Assembly: GCA_050480705.1 (NCBI GenBank)
Contig: JBJHAX010000012.1
Span: 1 to 59,783 of the forward strand
Direction of reading: 5' to 3'
DNA length: 59,783 nt
DNA from: JBJHAX01 sp050480705
Lineage (GTDB): Bacteria; Actinomycetota; Nitriliruptoria; Nitriliruptorales; Nitriliruptoraceae
In this document: piece by piece, positions 41,568-50,302 of the stretch
How the letters are laid out: the number at the start of each line of letters is the position of its first letter
How positions within the stretch are numbered: the first letter of the stretch is position 1
Notes under the pieces: model-generated
Seen by the model: the letters and a program-made list of their open reading frames with translations, nothing else
Database searches by the model: none
Told to the model about the DNA's origin: nothing
Translations under genes and position numbers: made by a program

Positions 41568-43093
41568 CAGAAGACCCCTTCGGGTGCGGTCACCGAAGCG
41601 AGAAGTTCGTCGGGTGCGGCGACGGTGAGTTCGCCGAGTTCGGCGCTGGACAGCTCGGCAAGGCGTTCTGCGGCCTTGAGAAAGCGCGCGGCTTCGCGGG
41701 CGTCGAGGATGCCGTCGGTGAGGGTGCGGAACTTCGCGACGTGCTCGGCACGGCCGAACGGTCGCGCACCGAGCGGATGCGCGTCGGCGACCGCGATCTC
41801 GTCGCTGACCGTCGATCCGTCAGCCAGGGTGATGACGACCCGTCCCCCGAACGCCTTCTCGGACGGATCGTGGCTGTGGTAGCGACGGGTCCACTCGGGA
41901 TCCTCGAGGGTGGTGACCTTGCGCCACAACGCGACCGTGTCGTCCCGCGCCGCGCGCTCAGGCGAATACGAGTGTTCGTGGTGCCACGCGCCGTCCTGCA
42001 GGGCGACCGTAAAGATGTAGGGGATCGAATGGTCCAACGTCTCGCGCGAGGCTGCCGGGTCGTACTTCTGGGGATCGTTCGAACCAGAACCGATCACATG
42101 GTGCGTGTGATGCGAAGTGTGGATGACGATCGACTCCACCTGAGTGGGGTCAGCGACGTCGGGCCGTTGTTCGTGCAGCCGACGCGCAAGATCGATCAGC
42201 GCCTGGGCCTGGTACTCGGCCGAATGCTCTTTGGTGTAGGTGTCGAGGATCGCGCGCCTGGGCTCACCCGACTCCGGCAGGCGCACCTCGTAGCGCGCGT
42301 CGGCGCCGCCGAGCAGCCAGGCGATCACACCGTCCTCTCCCTCGTAGATCGGGGTGGGCGAGGTCTGGCCACGCATCGCGCGGTCGACCGCTTCGACGGC
42401 GACCTTGCCCGCGAATGCCGGGGCGTAGGCCTTCCAGGAGGAGATCTCGCCCTTGCGGGACTGGCGTGTCGCGGTGGTGGTGTGCAGCGCCTGGCCGATG
42501 GCGTGGAAGATCGTCTCGGGTGCAAGGCCCAGCAGGGCACCGATTCCGGCGGCCGCCGCCGGGCCGAGGTGGGCGATGTGGTCGATCTTGTGTTCGTGGA
42601 GGCAGATGCCGCGCACGAGCGCGACATGGATCTCGTACGCAGCGACGATTCCCCGCAGCACGTCCGCACCGGTCAACTGCCGGCGTTCGGCCAGGTGCTG
42701 GGCGACGGCGATGATCGGCGGGATGTTGTCGCCGGGGTGCGAGTAGTCGGCGGCCAGATAGGTGTCGTGGAAGTCGAGTTCGCGAACGGCGACGCCGTTG
42801 GCCCAGGCAGCCCACTCAGGGCTGTAGCGCCGGTCGGCAGGCAGCCCGTACACGGTGGCGCCGGGCGTGTATGGGTGCGTGAGCGCCTGGGCGCGCGCCG
42901 CGACGACCGGCTGGCGTCCGAGCGCCGCAACAGCGACCGCTGCATCGTCGATCACCCGGTTGATCGCCATCGCGGCGGCATCGTCGTCGACAGGGACCGG
43001 GTCGGCGGCCACCTCGGCGAGCGTGAACGCAAGCTGATCGGCGCGTGGAAGCTGCGCGGCGCTTGGATGGACCCGGACCTGGTGGGTGATCAT
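41567..43093 (-). CDS. prpD: 2-methylcitrate dehydratase
   Basis: 508 residues, MmgE/PrpD family. Hallmarks are NGVAVRELDFHDTYLAADYSHPGDNIPPI, AYEIHVALVRGICLHEHKIDH, AIGQALHTTTATRQSRKG, SWKAYAPAFAGKVAVEAVDRA and HTSHHTHHVIGSGSNDPQKYDP. It dehydrates 2-methylcitrate to 2-methyl-aconitate in the methylcitrate cycle. ATG 43093 has GGGAGG about ten bases upstream. It is first in the operon, divergent from the crotonase gene with 250 bp between starts. That space holds no other gene and no clear regulator-binding site. Confidence 0.96.
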   Translation of the reverse strand: MITHQVRVHPSAAQLPRADQLAFTLAEVAADPVPVDDDAAAMAINRVIDDAAVAVAALGRQPVVAARAQALTHPYTPGATVYGLPADRRYSPEWAAWANGVAVRELDFHDTYLAADYSHPGDNIPPIIAVAQHLAERRQLTGADVLRGIVAAYEIHVALVRGICLHEHKIDHIAHLGPAAAAGIGALLGLAPETIFHAIGQALHTTTATRQSRKGEISSWKAYAPAFAGKVAVEAVDRAMRGQTSPTPIYEGEDGVIAWLLGGADARYEVRLPESGEPRRAILDTYTKEHSAEYQAQALIDLARRLHEQRPDVADPTQVESIVIHTSHHTHHVIGSGSNDPQKYDPAASRETLDHSIPYIFTVALQDGAWHHEHSYSPERAARDDTVALWRKVTTLEDPEWTRRYHSHDPSEKAFGGRVVITLADGSTVSDEIAVADAHPLGARPFGRAEHVAKFRTLTDGILDAREAARFLKAAERLAELSSAELGELTVAAPDELLASVTAPEGVF

Positions 43094-43343
43094 CCGTGGC
43101 GCGCCTCCCGAACGTCGACCCACGCCACCCTGCGCCCCCGCACGGGTCGTTGAGCCCCGACTACGTTCTGTTCGTCGGCACCCATCTCGAGCGTCGTTCA
43201 ACCGTAGCACCGAGGAGCTGCGGCCTTCGAGGAGGAGCAGGCCGTCAACTCGATACCCGAGAACGTCGACACGGGCTGCCGACACTCACACGACCCGTGC
43301 AGGTGACCGGTCCGGAAGGCATGCGACAGAAAGGCCAGGGAAC

Positions 43344-44207
43344 ATGTCGTTGCAGCAGTTCGTCCCACCGCCGAAGCTCGAGGACTACGCCGAAACGTTC
43401 AAGGACTTCTTCAAACTGACCCGCCGCGACGACGGTGTCCTGCTCTGCGAGGCGCACACGGTCGGCGGCCCGATACAGCTGTCGGTGGAGAACCATCGCG
43501 CGCTCGGCCAGATGCTCAAGACGATCGGCGCCGATACCGAGAACGAATTGCTCATCCTCACCGGCTCGGGCGAGGAATTCATGATGGACGCCGACCCCGA
43601 GGGCTTCGCGCTCGAGGAAGAGGAGCTGGCGTACTGGGCATACGAGTACGCCTACAAGGATGGTCGGATCAACGTGAGCTCGTTGATCAACGACCTCGAG
43701 ATCCCGACGATCGGGCTCATGAACGGTCCCGGTTTCCACAGCGAGATCGTGCTCATGTGCGACATCACCCTGGCGGCCGAGGGCGCGACGATCTTCGATC
43801 TCCACTACGACATCGGGTCGGTTCCCGGTGACGGCATCCACAGTTGCTTCCAAGAGCTCCTTGGCACGAAGCGCGCCGCATACGCCTTGCTGACCGGCGA
43901 GGCGATCACGGCCGAGACGGCCCTCGAGTACGGCATGGTCAACGAGGTGGTGCCGCGTGATCAGCTGATCGAGCGGGCCCACATGATCGCCGACCACATC
44001 ATGTCGCAGCCACGCACGACCCGTCGGTTGACCACCCAGATCGTGCGGCGCCCGTGGAAGCAGCGGATCGTCAACGACCTCGACGGTGGGTTCGGCATCC
44101 AGATGTTCGGCCATCTCGCCAAGAAGCGGGCCATGCACGGCCGCCAGCACATCGCCGACGTTGTCGAGTACGTCCGCCAGGGACGCCGCAACAACTTCGA
44201 CGACTGA
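43344..44207 (+). CDS. Crotonase-superfamily enzyme, 6-oxocamphor-hydrolase-like
   Basis: 287 residues. It keeps the crotonase fold, but the oxyanion loop reads NGPGFHSEIVLMCDITLAAE, then FDLHYDIGSVPGDGIHSCF, instead of the CoA-hydratase forms. In 6-oxocamphor hydrolase the equivalent regions are NGP..NHPEIP..SDIVLAAE and GPHF..GIVPGDGAH, with catalytic His and Asp. Here the matching His (FHSE), His (LHYD) and Asp (PGDG) are all present. Hydrolytic C-C bond cleavage of a non-CoA beta-diketone-type substrate is therefore more likely than hydration of enoyl-CoA (inference from residues). ATG 43344 has AAAGG and CCAGGGAAC upstream. It is 13 bp before the BCCT gene and divergent from prpD. Confidence 0.85.
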   Translation: MSLQQFVPPPKLEDYAETFKDFFKLTRRDDGVLLCEAHTVGGPIQLSVENHRALGQMLKTIGADTENELLILTGSGEEFMMDADPEGFALEEEELAYWAYEYAYKDGRINVSSLINDLEIPTIGLMNGPGFHSEIVLMCDITLAAEGATIFDLHYDIGSVPGDGIHSCFQELLGTKRAAYALLTGEAITAETALEYGMVNEVVPRDQLIERAHMIADHIMSQPRTTRRLTTQIVRRPWKQRIVNDLDGGFGIQMFGHLAKKRAMHGRQHIADVVEYVRQGRRNNFDD

Positions 44208-44220
44208 CCGGAGGCACCGC

Positions 44221-45825
44221 GTGCCAAAGCGTCTGCGCCTGGAAACCAACCCGGTGGTGTTCATCACCTCGGTGGCGGTGATCGCAGCGTTTCTCGTCGT
44301 CGGCGTGGTGGCGACACCGACCCTCGAGCGCGTATTCGCCGGGCTCCAGGCCACGATCGCGGGGACGCTGGACTGGTACTACGTGCTCGTGGTCACCGGA
44401 TTCCTCGTGTTCGTGGTGTGGCTGGGAGCAAGCCGGTTCGGACGCCTGAGGCTGGGCCGGCAGGACGAGCGTCCCCGCTACCGGTACGTGAGCTGGTTCG
44501 CGCTGCTGTTCACGGCGGGGATGGGCATCGGGCTCGTGTTCTGGAGCGTCGCCGAACCGCTGTCGCACCTCGCGGATCCGCCGATGGCGCAGGTGGGAAC
44601 CCCCGAAGCGGCCCGGGAGGCGATGCAGTTCACCTTCTTCCACTGGGGGCTGCACGCCTGGGGTGTCTACGTCGTCGTGGGATTGGCACTCGCCTACTTC
44701 GCGCACCGCCACGATCTGCCCCTGACCATGCGCTCGGCGCTCTACCCGCTGCTCGGCGAGCGGATCCACGGACGCTGGGGTGACGCGGTCGACATCTTCG
44801 CGGTATTCGGGACGATGTTCGGCGTTGCGACGTCACTCGGGTTCGGAATCCTGCAGGTCAACGCCGGACTGGCCAGTCTCGGGTTGCTGGAGCAGACCAC
44901 GACGACCCAGCTGCTGCTGATCGCCGGCGTCACCGCAGCTGCGATCGTGTCGCTACTGCTCGGGCTCGACAAAGGGATCCTGCGGCTGTCGCTGACCAAC
45001 CTCGGCGTGGCCACCGTGCTCCTGGTGTTCGTGCTCGTGGCGGGCCCCACGCTGTTCGTTCTGCGCAGCTTCCCCGAGCAGCTCGGTGTGTATCTGCAAG
45101 GTCTGCCTGAGCTGTCGTTGTGGACCGACGCCAGCGCCGACTCCGGCTGGCAGGACGCCTGGACCATCTTCTACTGGGGCTGGTGGATGTCCTGGTCGCC
45201 CTTCGTAGGGCTGTTCATCGCCCGCGTGTCGCGCGGCCGCACAGTCCGGGAGTTCGTGTTCGGGGTCCTGCTGGTGCCCGTGCTGCTGACCTTCGTGTGG
45301 CTGGCGGTGTTCGGCAACTCCGGGATCGCTGTCGACGACGCCACCGGCGGGGCGCTGTCCACGGCGGTCGCGGAGGACCCCGCCGTCGCATTGTTTGCCC
45401 TGCTCCAACAGCTGCCCTGGACCGCGGTCACGAGCACACTCGCGATCCTGCTCGTCGCCACCTACTTCGTGACGTCGTCGGACTCGGCATCGTTGGTGAT
45501 CGACCTGCTCACCAGTGGCGGCAACATCGACCCGCCAAAGCTCCAGCGCGTCTTCTGGGCGCTGCTCGAAGGCGGTGTGGCCGCTGTGCTGCTGATGGCC
45601 GGCGCGGGTGGGCTCCAGGCGCTGCAGACCGCCGCCATCACCACCGCCCTGCCGTTCTCGCTGGTCATGCTGCTCGCGTGCGTGGGGCTGGTCAGGGCGT
45701 TGTATGCCGACGAACGTGGCCGGCCGCTCGAGCGAGTCGTCCTGATGACACCGGGTCATGAGACGGTTCCGGAAGAGCACGGGCGTGCAAGCCCTGTCCG
45801 CGACCGCATCCAAGGCTCGCCGTGA
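44221..45825 (+). CDS. BCCT family transporter (betaine/carnitine/choline type)
   Basis: 534 residues, about 12 membrane segments. BCCT signatures are TAGMGIGLVFWSVAEPLSHL, FFHWGLHAWGVYVVVGLALAY, the glycine-rich SLGFGILQVNAGL, the aromatic box region FYWGWWMSWSPFVGLFIARVSRGRT and TSSDSASLVIDLL. Family members use Na+ or H+ to take up glycine betaine, carnitine, choline, DMSP or related quaternary and sulfonium compounds. GTG 44221 has GGAGGCACCGC before it. It sits 13 bp after the crotonase gene, so the two likely serve one substrate. The long C-terminal osmosensing tail of BetP is absent. Confidence 0.93.
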   Translation: MPKRLRLETNPVVFITSVAVIAAFLVVGVVATPTLERVFAGLQATIAGTLDWYYVLVVTGFLVFVVWLGASRFGRLRLGRQDERPRYRYVSWFALLFTAGMGIGLVFWSVAEPLSHLADPPMAQVGTPEAAREAMQFTFFHWGLHAWGVYVVVGLALAYFAHRHDLPLTMRSALYPLLGERIHGRWGDAVDIFAVFGTMFGVATSLGFGILQVNAGLASLGLLEQTTTTQLLLIAGVTAAAIVSLLLGLDKGILRLSLTNLGVATVLLVFVLVAGPTLFVLRSFPEQLGVYLQGLPELSLWTDASADSGWQDAWTIFYWGWWMSWSPFVGLFIARVSRGRTVREFVFGVLLVPVLLTFVWLAVFGNSGIAVDDATGGALSTAVAEDPAVALFALLQQLPWTAVTSTLAILLVATYFVTSSDSASLVIDLLTSGGNIDPPKLQRVFWALLEGGVAAVLLMAGAGGLQALQTAAITTALPFSLVMLLACVGLVRALYADERGRPLERVVLMTPGHETVPEEHGRASPVRDRIQGSP

Positions 45826-45853
45826 CCCGCCCGTAGGCGCCGATAACTCTCTG

Positions 45854-45882
45854 TAGTCAAGTAGCGGCGAATCGCGTAAAGT
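45854..45882 (+). promoter_or_regulatory. Candidate promoter of the lipoprotein gene
   Basis: TAGTCA (45854-45859), 17-base spacer, TAAAGT (45877-45882). The spacing is ideal and the -10 is a good TANNNT; the -35 matches four of six. The start would be near 45889, 50 bases before the ATG. Confidence 0.4.
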
Positions 45883-45938
45883 TCCGGCAGGGTTCGTGCA
45901 CCTGGGAGCGTGCACGACATTGCAGCGGATGCGGGCGG

Positions 45939-46715
45939 ATGCGCAGACCTTCGGCCCCCGGTGTGCCACTCGTCTTCATTCTCGCTGTCTCCGTGACACT
46001 TCTGGCCGCGTGCTCCGAACTCGAGGCGCTCGCTCCGACACTGGAGCGGCTCGCCGATTCGCTCACGGACGAAGACGGCCAGCTCAGAGAAGACGTCGCC
46101 GACCTCACCGCACCCCCGGGGGGCACCGACGTCACCATCACGGGGAGCATCGACGCGACCTATGACCTCGAAAACGACGGCTATCCCCTCTACGGCTGGC
46201 AGGGCACCGTGGACCACACGGTGACCGGATCCTTCGGCACGGGAGGATCGTGGTTCGTCACCCGCAACCAGGCAACGGGGACCGGCAGGGGATACGAGGT
46301 CTGCTACGACGCGGACGGCGGCACCCGCCACGATGACTGGGCGAGCGATCTGCACTGGCCGGGTTTCGAACCGCAGGTCGAACTCGAGCTGCGGGGTGAC
46401 GAGGTCGCCGTGCTGTTCTCGCTCGACTGGCAGGTCGGCTTCGACCATCCCGGCGCGCCCGAGTGCATCCCCAGTGGCCCGACTCCCGCAGGCCCGGCCA
46501 CCACCTACTACTCCATGGAGGTTCTCGAAGGCGAGCGTTCACCCGACGCCGCGATCTCCACGCGACCGGGCATCCAGGACGGGATCGTCGTCATGCGCAT
46601 TCCAGCCGACGAGCTGGCTGCAGGCGGAAGTTGGTCGGGGACCTTATCGACGGCCGGCGCCGCGGACGGTGAGTCAGCGACGCTCGACGTCAACCTCGAG
46701 ATCGCTTCGGGTTGA
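45939..46715 (+). CDS. Predicted lipoprotein, family not recognised
   Basis: 258 residues. A basic start, hydrophobic segment (LVFILAVSVTLLA) and lipobox LLAAC at about residue 24 predict lipidation and surface anchoring. A short helical region (LEALAPTLERLADSL) precedes a beta-rich domain with TITGSIDATYDLENDGYP, a Cys pair (EVCYDADG, PECIPSG) and a Gly/Ser-rich end. The ATG at 45939 starts a clean signal. No recognised domain. It stands alone between the BCCT gene and the tRNA and has its own probable promoter. The tRNA-Gly gene begins two bases after its stop on the opposite strand. Confidence 0.75.
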   Translation: MRRPSAPGVPLVFILAVSVTLLAACSELEALAPTLERLADSLTDEDGQLREDVADLTAPPGGTDVTITGSIDATYDLENDGYPLYGWQGTVDHTVTGSFGTGGSWFVTRNQATGTGRGYEVCYDADGGTRHDDWASDLHWPGFEPQVELELRGDEVAVLFSLDWQVGFDHPGAPECIPSGPTPAGPATTYYSMEVLEGERSPDAAISTRPGIQDGIVVMRIPADELAAGGSWSGTLSTAGAADGESATLDVNLEIASG

Positions 46716-46716
46716 G

Positions 46717-46787
46717 AGCGGGTGAGGGGAATCGAACCCCCGTTCCGAGCTTGGGAAGCTCGTGTTCTACCATTGAACTACACCCGC
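46717..46787 (-). tRNA. tRNA-Gly(CCC)
   Basis: On the minus strand: acceptor GCGGGTG pairing CACCCGC, D arm GTTCAATGGTAGAAC, anticodon arm CGAGC-TTCCCAA-GCTCG with anticodon CCC, and the T loop TTCGATT. Discriminator T. CCA is not encoded, so the CCA enzyme of this window or a homologue must add it. All stems pair. A good promoter lies upstream (46848-46819). Confidence 0.95.
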
Positions 46788-46818
46788 GAATCGGGGCCGG
46801 GGAAGCCGCCGGACGGTG

Positions 46819-46848
46819 AAGGTACTCGCCCCTTCTCGCGCCCTGCAA
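46819..46848 (-). promoter_or_regulatory. Promoter of tRNA-Gly
   Basis: On the minus strand TTGCAG (46848-46843), 18-base spacer, TACCTT (46824-46819). The start would be near 46812, giving a 5' leader of about 25 nt before the mature tRNA. Confidence 0.5.
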
Positions 46849-46863
46849 CGCGCGTCACGGGCC

Positions 46864-47670
46864 TCACTCGGACGCCAACCCGGTCATCGAAGCCAGGTCG
46901 GTTCGCAGCGCCGCGAAGTCATCGTCTCCAATGCGTGCGAAGTGAGAGAGTTCCGTGTTGTCGAGTGCGGCGCGCACGTTCGGATCGGCATCGGCATGGA
47001 GCAGCGTCTCGCGGATGCGCGCGATGAGCTCCGGATCGGTGCCTCTGCGTGCTACGAGCGGCTGGACCGGATGCGGACCCAGCTGCGCGATCTCGGTCAG
47101 GCGGAACGCGAGGCGTGGTTCCTGGCGGCGCCGACGATGCCACACCGTCGAGTCGATGGCCGCTGCATCGACGGTTCCGTCGGCCAGCAGCGCCAGCGAT
47201 GCGAGATGGGAGCCCGACCGGACGAGGCGCACGTCGCCGGGATCGACGCCGTGGCGCCTCAGGGCGATGTGGAGGGCGTAGAGGCCGCTGAGGCTCGCCT
47301 CGTCGTTGTAGGCGACGCGGTGTCCCGCCAGGTCGGCCAGTGCAGGCGGCCCGCCCCGGGTCGCGAGGACGTCGGCGAAGTAGCGGGGATGGCCACCGCT
47401 GCGCGCGTCGGCGGGTACCCAGGCGGCGCCGACGAGTTCCACGAGCGGCCCGCTCGCGAGCTCGGCGTCGGTGAGCCACACGTAGGACGTCGAGCAGATG
47501 AAGGCGAGATCGGCCTCGCCTGACGAGAACGGCTCCGGCTCGCCGGGCCGCGGGCCGGACCGCTCGGTGTCGAACCACAGCTCGATCGGTTGGCCGAGGC
47601 GGACCGACAGGTGGTCACGCAGGTGCTCGAACAGCGAGGCCGGAACGCTCGGTGCCAGGTAGGTCGCCAT
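46864..47670 (-). CDS. PhnD/SsuA/transferrin-family substrate-binding-like protein, no visible signal peptide
   Basis: About 268 residues. Type II periplasmic-binding fold patterns: YLAPSVPASLFEHLRDHLSV, ADLAFICSTSYVWL, LADLAGHRVAYNDEASLSGL, ALLADGTVDAAAIDSTVW and PVQPLVARRGTDPELIARIRE. These resemble PhnD (phosphonate/phosphite-binding) proteins. There is no signal peptide or lipobox, and no ABC permease or ATPase is adjacent, so a cytosolic binding or enzyme role is possible. ATG 47670 starts the conserved MATYLAP; GTG 47694 is also in frame. Divergent from dcd (77 bp). Confidence 0.75.
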   Translation of the reverse strand: MATYLAPSVPASLFEHLRDHLSVRLGQPIELWFDTERSGPRPGEPEPFSSGEADLAFICSTSYVWLTDAELASGPLVELVGAAWVPADARSGGHPRYFADVLATRGGPPALADLAGHRVAYNDEASLSGLYALHIALRRHGVDPGDVRLVRSGSHLASLALLADGTVDAAAIDSTVWHRRRRQEPRLAFRLTEIAQLGPHPVQPLVARRGTDPELIARIRETLLHADADPNVRAALDNTELSHFARIGDDDFAALRTDLASMTGLASE

Positions 47671-47747
47671 CCGCACGGGCAACGTCCTCGACACGGTTCG
47701 GTGTAGGGTTCGCGGAGCCTACGACGGCGTCGGTCCGGAGGCGCGGG

Positions 47748-48368
47748 GTGATCCTTTCTGACCGCACGATCCGCGAGGCGCTCGCCTCGGGACGGATCGG
47801 CATCGACCCGCTCGCTGATGAGGCGATCCAGCCGTCCAGCGTCGATGTGCGTCTGTCGTCGACGTTCCGCGTGTTCGCGAACCACCGCTACCCCTACATC
47901 GACGTGCGCGACGAGCAGCCGGATCTCACAGAGCTGCTCGAGGTCGAGGACGAGCCGTTCGTGCTGCATCCGGGCGAGTTCGTGCTCGGTGCGACACTGG
48001 AGCGGATCACGCTCGCCGACGATGTCGTCGCCCGCCTCGAAGGCAAGAGTTCGCTGGCGCGCCTGGGGCTGGTGATCCACTCGACCGCGGGTTTCATCGA
48101 TGCCGGTTTCGACGGTGACGTGACCTTGGAGCTGTCGAACGTCGCCACGCTGCCGATCCTGCTGTATCCGGGCATGAAGATCGCGCAGTTCGCCTTCTTC
48201 GCGCTGGACCGCCCCGCCGAGCGGCCGTACGGGTCAGGTGCGACCGGCTCGAAGTATCAGGGGCAGAGCGGGCCGACCGCGTCGCGCTACCACCTCAACC
48301 TCGTGCCGCCGCCACCAGACGACGTGGACGATCCCGACGATCCCGACGACGGGCCCGAGACCGCCTGA
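47748..48368 (+). CDS. dcd: dCTP deaminase (possibly bifunctional, dUMP-forming)
   Basis: 206 residues. Signatures are SDRTIREALASGRIGIDPL, IQPSSVDVRLSSTF, the catalytic ARLEGKSSLARLGLVIHSTAGFIDAGFDG, TLELSNVATLPILLYPGMKIAQ and SKYQGQSGPTASRYH. It makes dUTP or, in actinobacterial bifunctional forms, dUMP directly from dCTP. No simple residue separates the two forms here. GTG 47748 has GGAGG seven bases upstream; TAGGGT at 47704-47709 may be its -10. The C-terminus ends in a DDP repeat (DDVDDPDDPDDGPETA), extra to the fold. Confidence 0.96.
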   Translation: MILSDRTIREALASGRIGIDPLADEAIQPSSVDVRLSSTFRVFANHRYPYIDVRDEQPDLTELLEVEDEPFVLHPGEFVLGATLERITLADDVVARLEGKSSLARLGLVIHSTAGFIDAGFDGDVTLELSNVATLPILLYPGMKIAQFAFFALDRPAERPYGSGATGSKYQGQSGPTASRYHLNLVPPPPDDVDDPDDPDDGPETA

Positions 48369-48401
48369 TTCTCGCGCACCGACGCCGTTCGCCGGCTGAG
48401 G

Positions 48402-50219
48402 TCACCAGGATCCGCCGCCGCCCCCGCCGCCACCGGAACCACCCCCGCCTCCGCCGCTGCTCGACGACGGCGCGGTGCTGGTTGCCGACTGGCTGGATCG
48501 CACGCCGGAGAAGCTGCGTTGCGACGCCCACCAGGCGGTCCCGCCGGCAGCGGTGCCGGCAGCTGCTGCACCGGCCACCTGGGCCATCACGCTGCCGAAC
48601 CGGTTGAACCACGAGTCGGCGTGGCCGAGGACGATCGCGTACGGAAGCAGGCTCACCGCAGGGTGCAGGTGGTCGATGCCGGGCTGGCCGGCTGCCCACT
48701 CGAGCTGTTCGGATTCGACCGTGCGGACGAACTCGTCGAACGAGCGCGCCTGCGCGGTCAGGTCACGGCCGGCCGAATTCAAGGGCACCCGGTGATGCGC
48801 CCACGGCAGGTGGGCAAGTCCCCAGCCGACGATGACCAGGGCCGTCACCCCGAAGAATGCACCGCCGGGCAACGTCGTGATGCTGCCGATGACGGCCGCG
48901 AGCACGATGATCCAGAAGATCATCGCGAGTACGGCGAGCACCTTGAATCCGGTGGAGCGCAGCAGTTTGCCGCTGTCGTGCTCGAGTCCGTGGTCGCGGA
49001 AGACGTGCCGGGCACGCTTGACCAGATGCTGCGAGGCGTTGCGGACCTTGCGTGCGACCGTCTGGTCGTACTTGTCAGCAAACGTGACGGAGCCACTGCC
49101 GAGGAGGTCGTCGAGGAACCTCTGGTCGCCGGGTGGCGGCGGCGTGTCCGCGTCGGCGCGCGCGACGGTGAGGTCGATCTTGTCGCCGCCGCGCTCGACC
49201 GCCGAGGTCCTGACGAGTCCGCGCTGGTCGAGGTCGACGAGCGTGGACAGGAACAACGGTTCGGAGTTTCGGCGCAGCAGCAGCCCGGCGATCTCGGGCG
49301 GGCGCATGCCCCGTGGCGGTGCGGGAATCGCCGTCGGGTGCTGACGGTCGTGCAGGTGCGGGTCGGTGACCCGGTCGCGATAGACGGCGCGGGCGTAGAC
49401 CGCGTCGAGCACGAGCAGCGGCAGCGCCAGCAGGAGGGCGAGCAGCAGGGCGGCATGCGGCCCGGTCAGATCGACGGGCTCGAGAAGGCCCCGCGTGCCG
49501 AGCGGCGTCACGTCGACGACGGGGAGGTTGGCGGTGAACGCGTCGGCGGGCGTGTGCACTGCGACGGTCGCCGCCTCGTGGTCGCCGTAGGGGCCGAGCT
49601 GGATCACGACTTCGCCGTCGCCGATGCGGGGTTCGGCTGCGCAGGGCCGGGTCGATCCACGCGGGCCTTCGACACAGGTCACGTCGAGGATCTCACCCGG
49701 GGCAAGCACCACAAGACGAACCTGGTCGACGTCGGTCGGCCAGTCGAATCCGGGGACGTCGATGCGGGTCTCGACGATGTCGCGATCGTCGGCGAGCACG
49801 TGGCTCCACGTCGGCGCGCCGTAACGCAGCCGGTAGCGGTAGGCGCCCGGGTCGAGCCACACCGACGCGTCGCCGATGCGAACCCGCGGCCCGTCCGGTC
49901 CCTGCTCGACGACGAAGTTCCACGGCTGATCGGAGCTGCCGTGGTCGACGGCCAGGATCTGGTAGTCGCCGGCGTCGAACCGGTGCTCGTCGGGCAGGTC
50001 GCGGAAGATCCCGCGGCGCGACTCGTGGAACGTGACGTCGATCGTCTCCTGCACGAAGGTGGCGCCGTCGGGTTCGACGAGCACGATCCGGTCGAAGACG
50101 TCGATCGAGAACGCGTCGTCGCGTCCCGCCTGGTCGCCGATCCAGCCGATCGCGGCGGCGCCGGCGACGACGATGCCGACGACGAGCAGGGAGACACCGA
50201 TCCGCCAGCCAGTACGCAC
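48402..50219 (-). CDS. DUF2207 family membrane protein with Gly-rich tail
   Basis: 605 residues. A membrane helix, then a beta-sandwich (VEPDGATFVQETIDVTFHES, RRGIFRDLPDEHRFD, YRYRLRYGAPTW), a second membrane segment (AALLLALLLALPLLVLDAVYA), a cytosolic winged-like part (MRPPEIAGLLLRRNSEPLFLSTLVDLDQRGLV), more membrane segments and a Ser/Gly tail ending GSW. This matches DUF2207, often next to LemA, as here. GTG 50219 has GGAGGAGCAC upstream. The tail is encoded by GGC/GGT runs. It is likely last of a four-gene series starting at 53690. Function unknown; related proteins are linked to envelope maintenance. Confidence 0.88.
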   Translation of the reverse strand: MRTGWRIGVSLLVVGIVVAGAAAIGWIGDQAGRDDAFSIDVFDRIVLVEPDGATFVQETIDVTFHESRRGIFRDLPDEHRFDAGDYQILAVDHGSSDQPWNFVVEQGPDGPRVRIGDASVWLDPGAYRYRLRYGAPTWSHVLADDRDIVETRIDVPGFDWPTDVDQVRLVVLAPGEILDVTCVEGPRGSTRPCAAEPRIGDGEVVIQLGPYGDHEAATVAVHTPADAFTANLPVVDVTPLGTRGLLEPVDLTGPHAALLLALLLALPLLVLDAVYARAVYRDRVTDPHLHDRQHPTAIPAPPRGMRPPEIAGLLLRRNSEPLFLSTLVDLDQRGLVRTSAVERGGDKIDLTVARADADTPPPPGDQRFLDDLLGSGSVTFADKYDQTVARKVRNASQHLVKRARHVFRDHGLEHDSGKLLRSTGFKVLAVLAMIFWIIVLAAVIGSITTLPGGAFFGVTALVIVGWGLAHLPWAHHRVPLNSAGRDLTAQARSFDEFVRTVESEQLEWAAGQPGIDHLHPAVSLLPYAIVLGHADSWFNRFGSVMAQVAGAAAAGTAAGGTAWWASQRSFSGVRSSQSATSTAPSSSSGGGGGGSGGGGGGGGSW

Positions 50220-50302
50220 GTGCTCCTCCCGCGCCGGCGCGATCACCGTGCTGTGGCGCGCCGGCAGCCTAATCGGTGCCGACTCGTGCAGGACGGTTCG
50301 GG

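Noticed and set aside
48415..48475. GC-rich triplet runs near the DUF2207 stop
   Set aside because: Coding for the Gly/Ser-rich tail that is common in this family.
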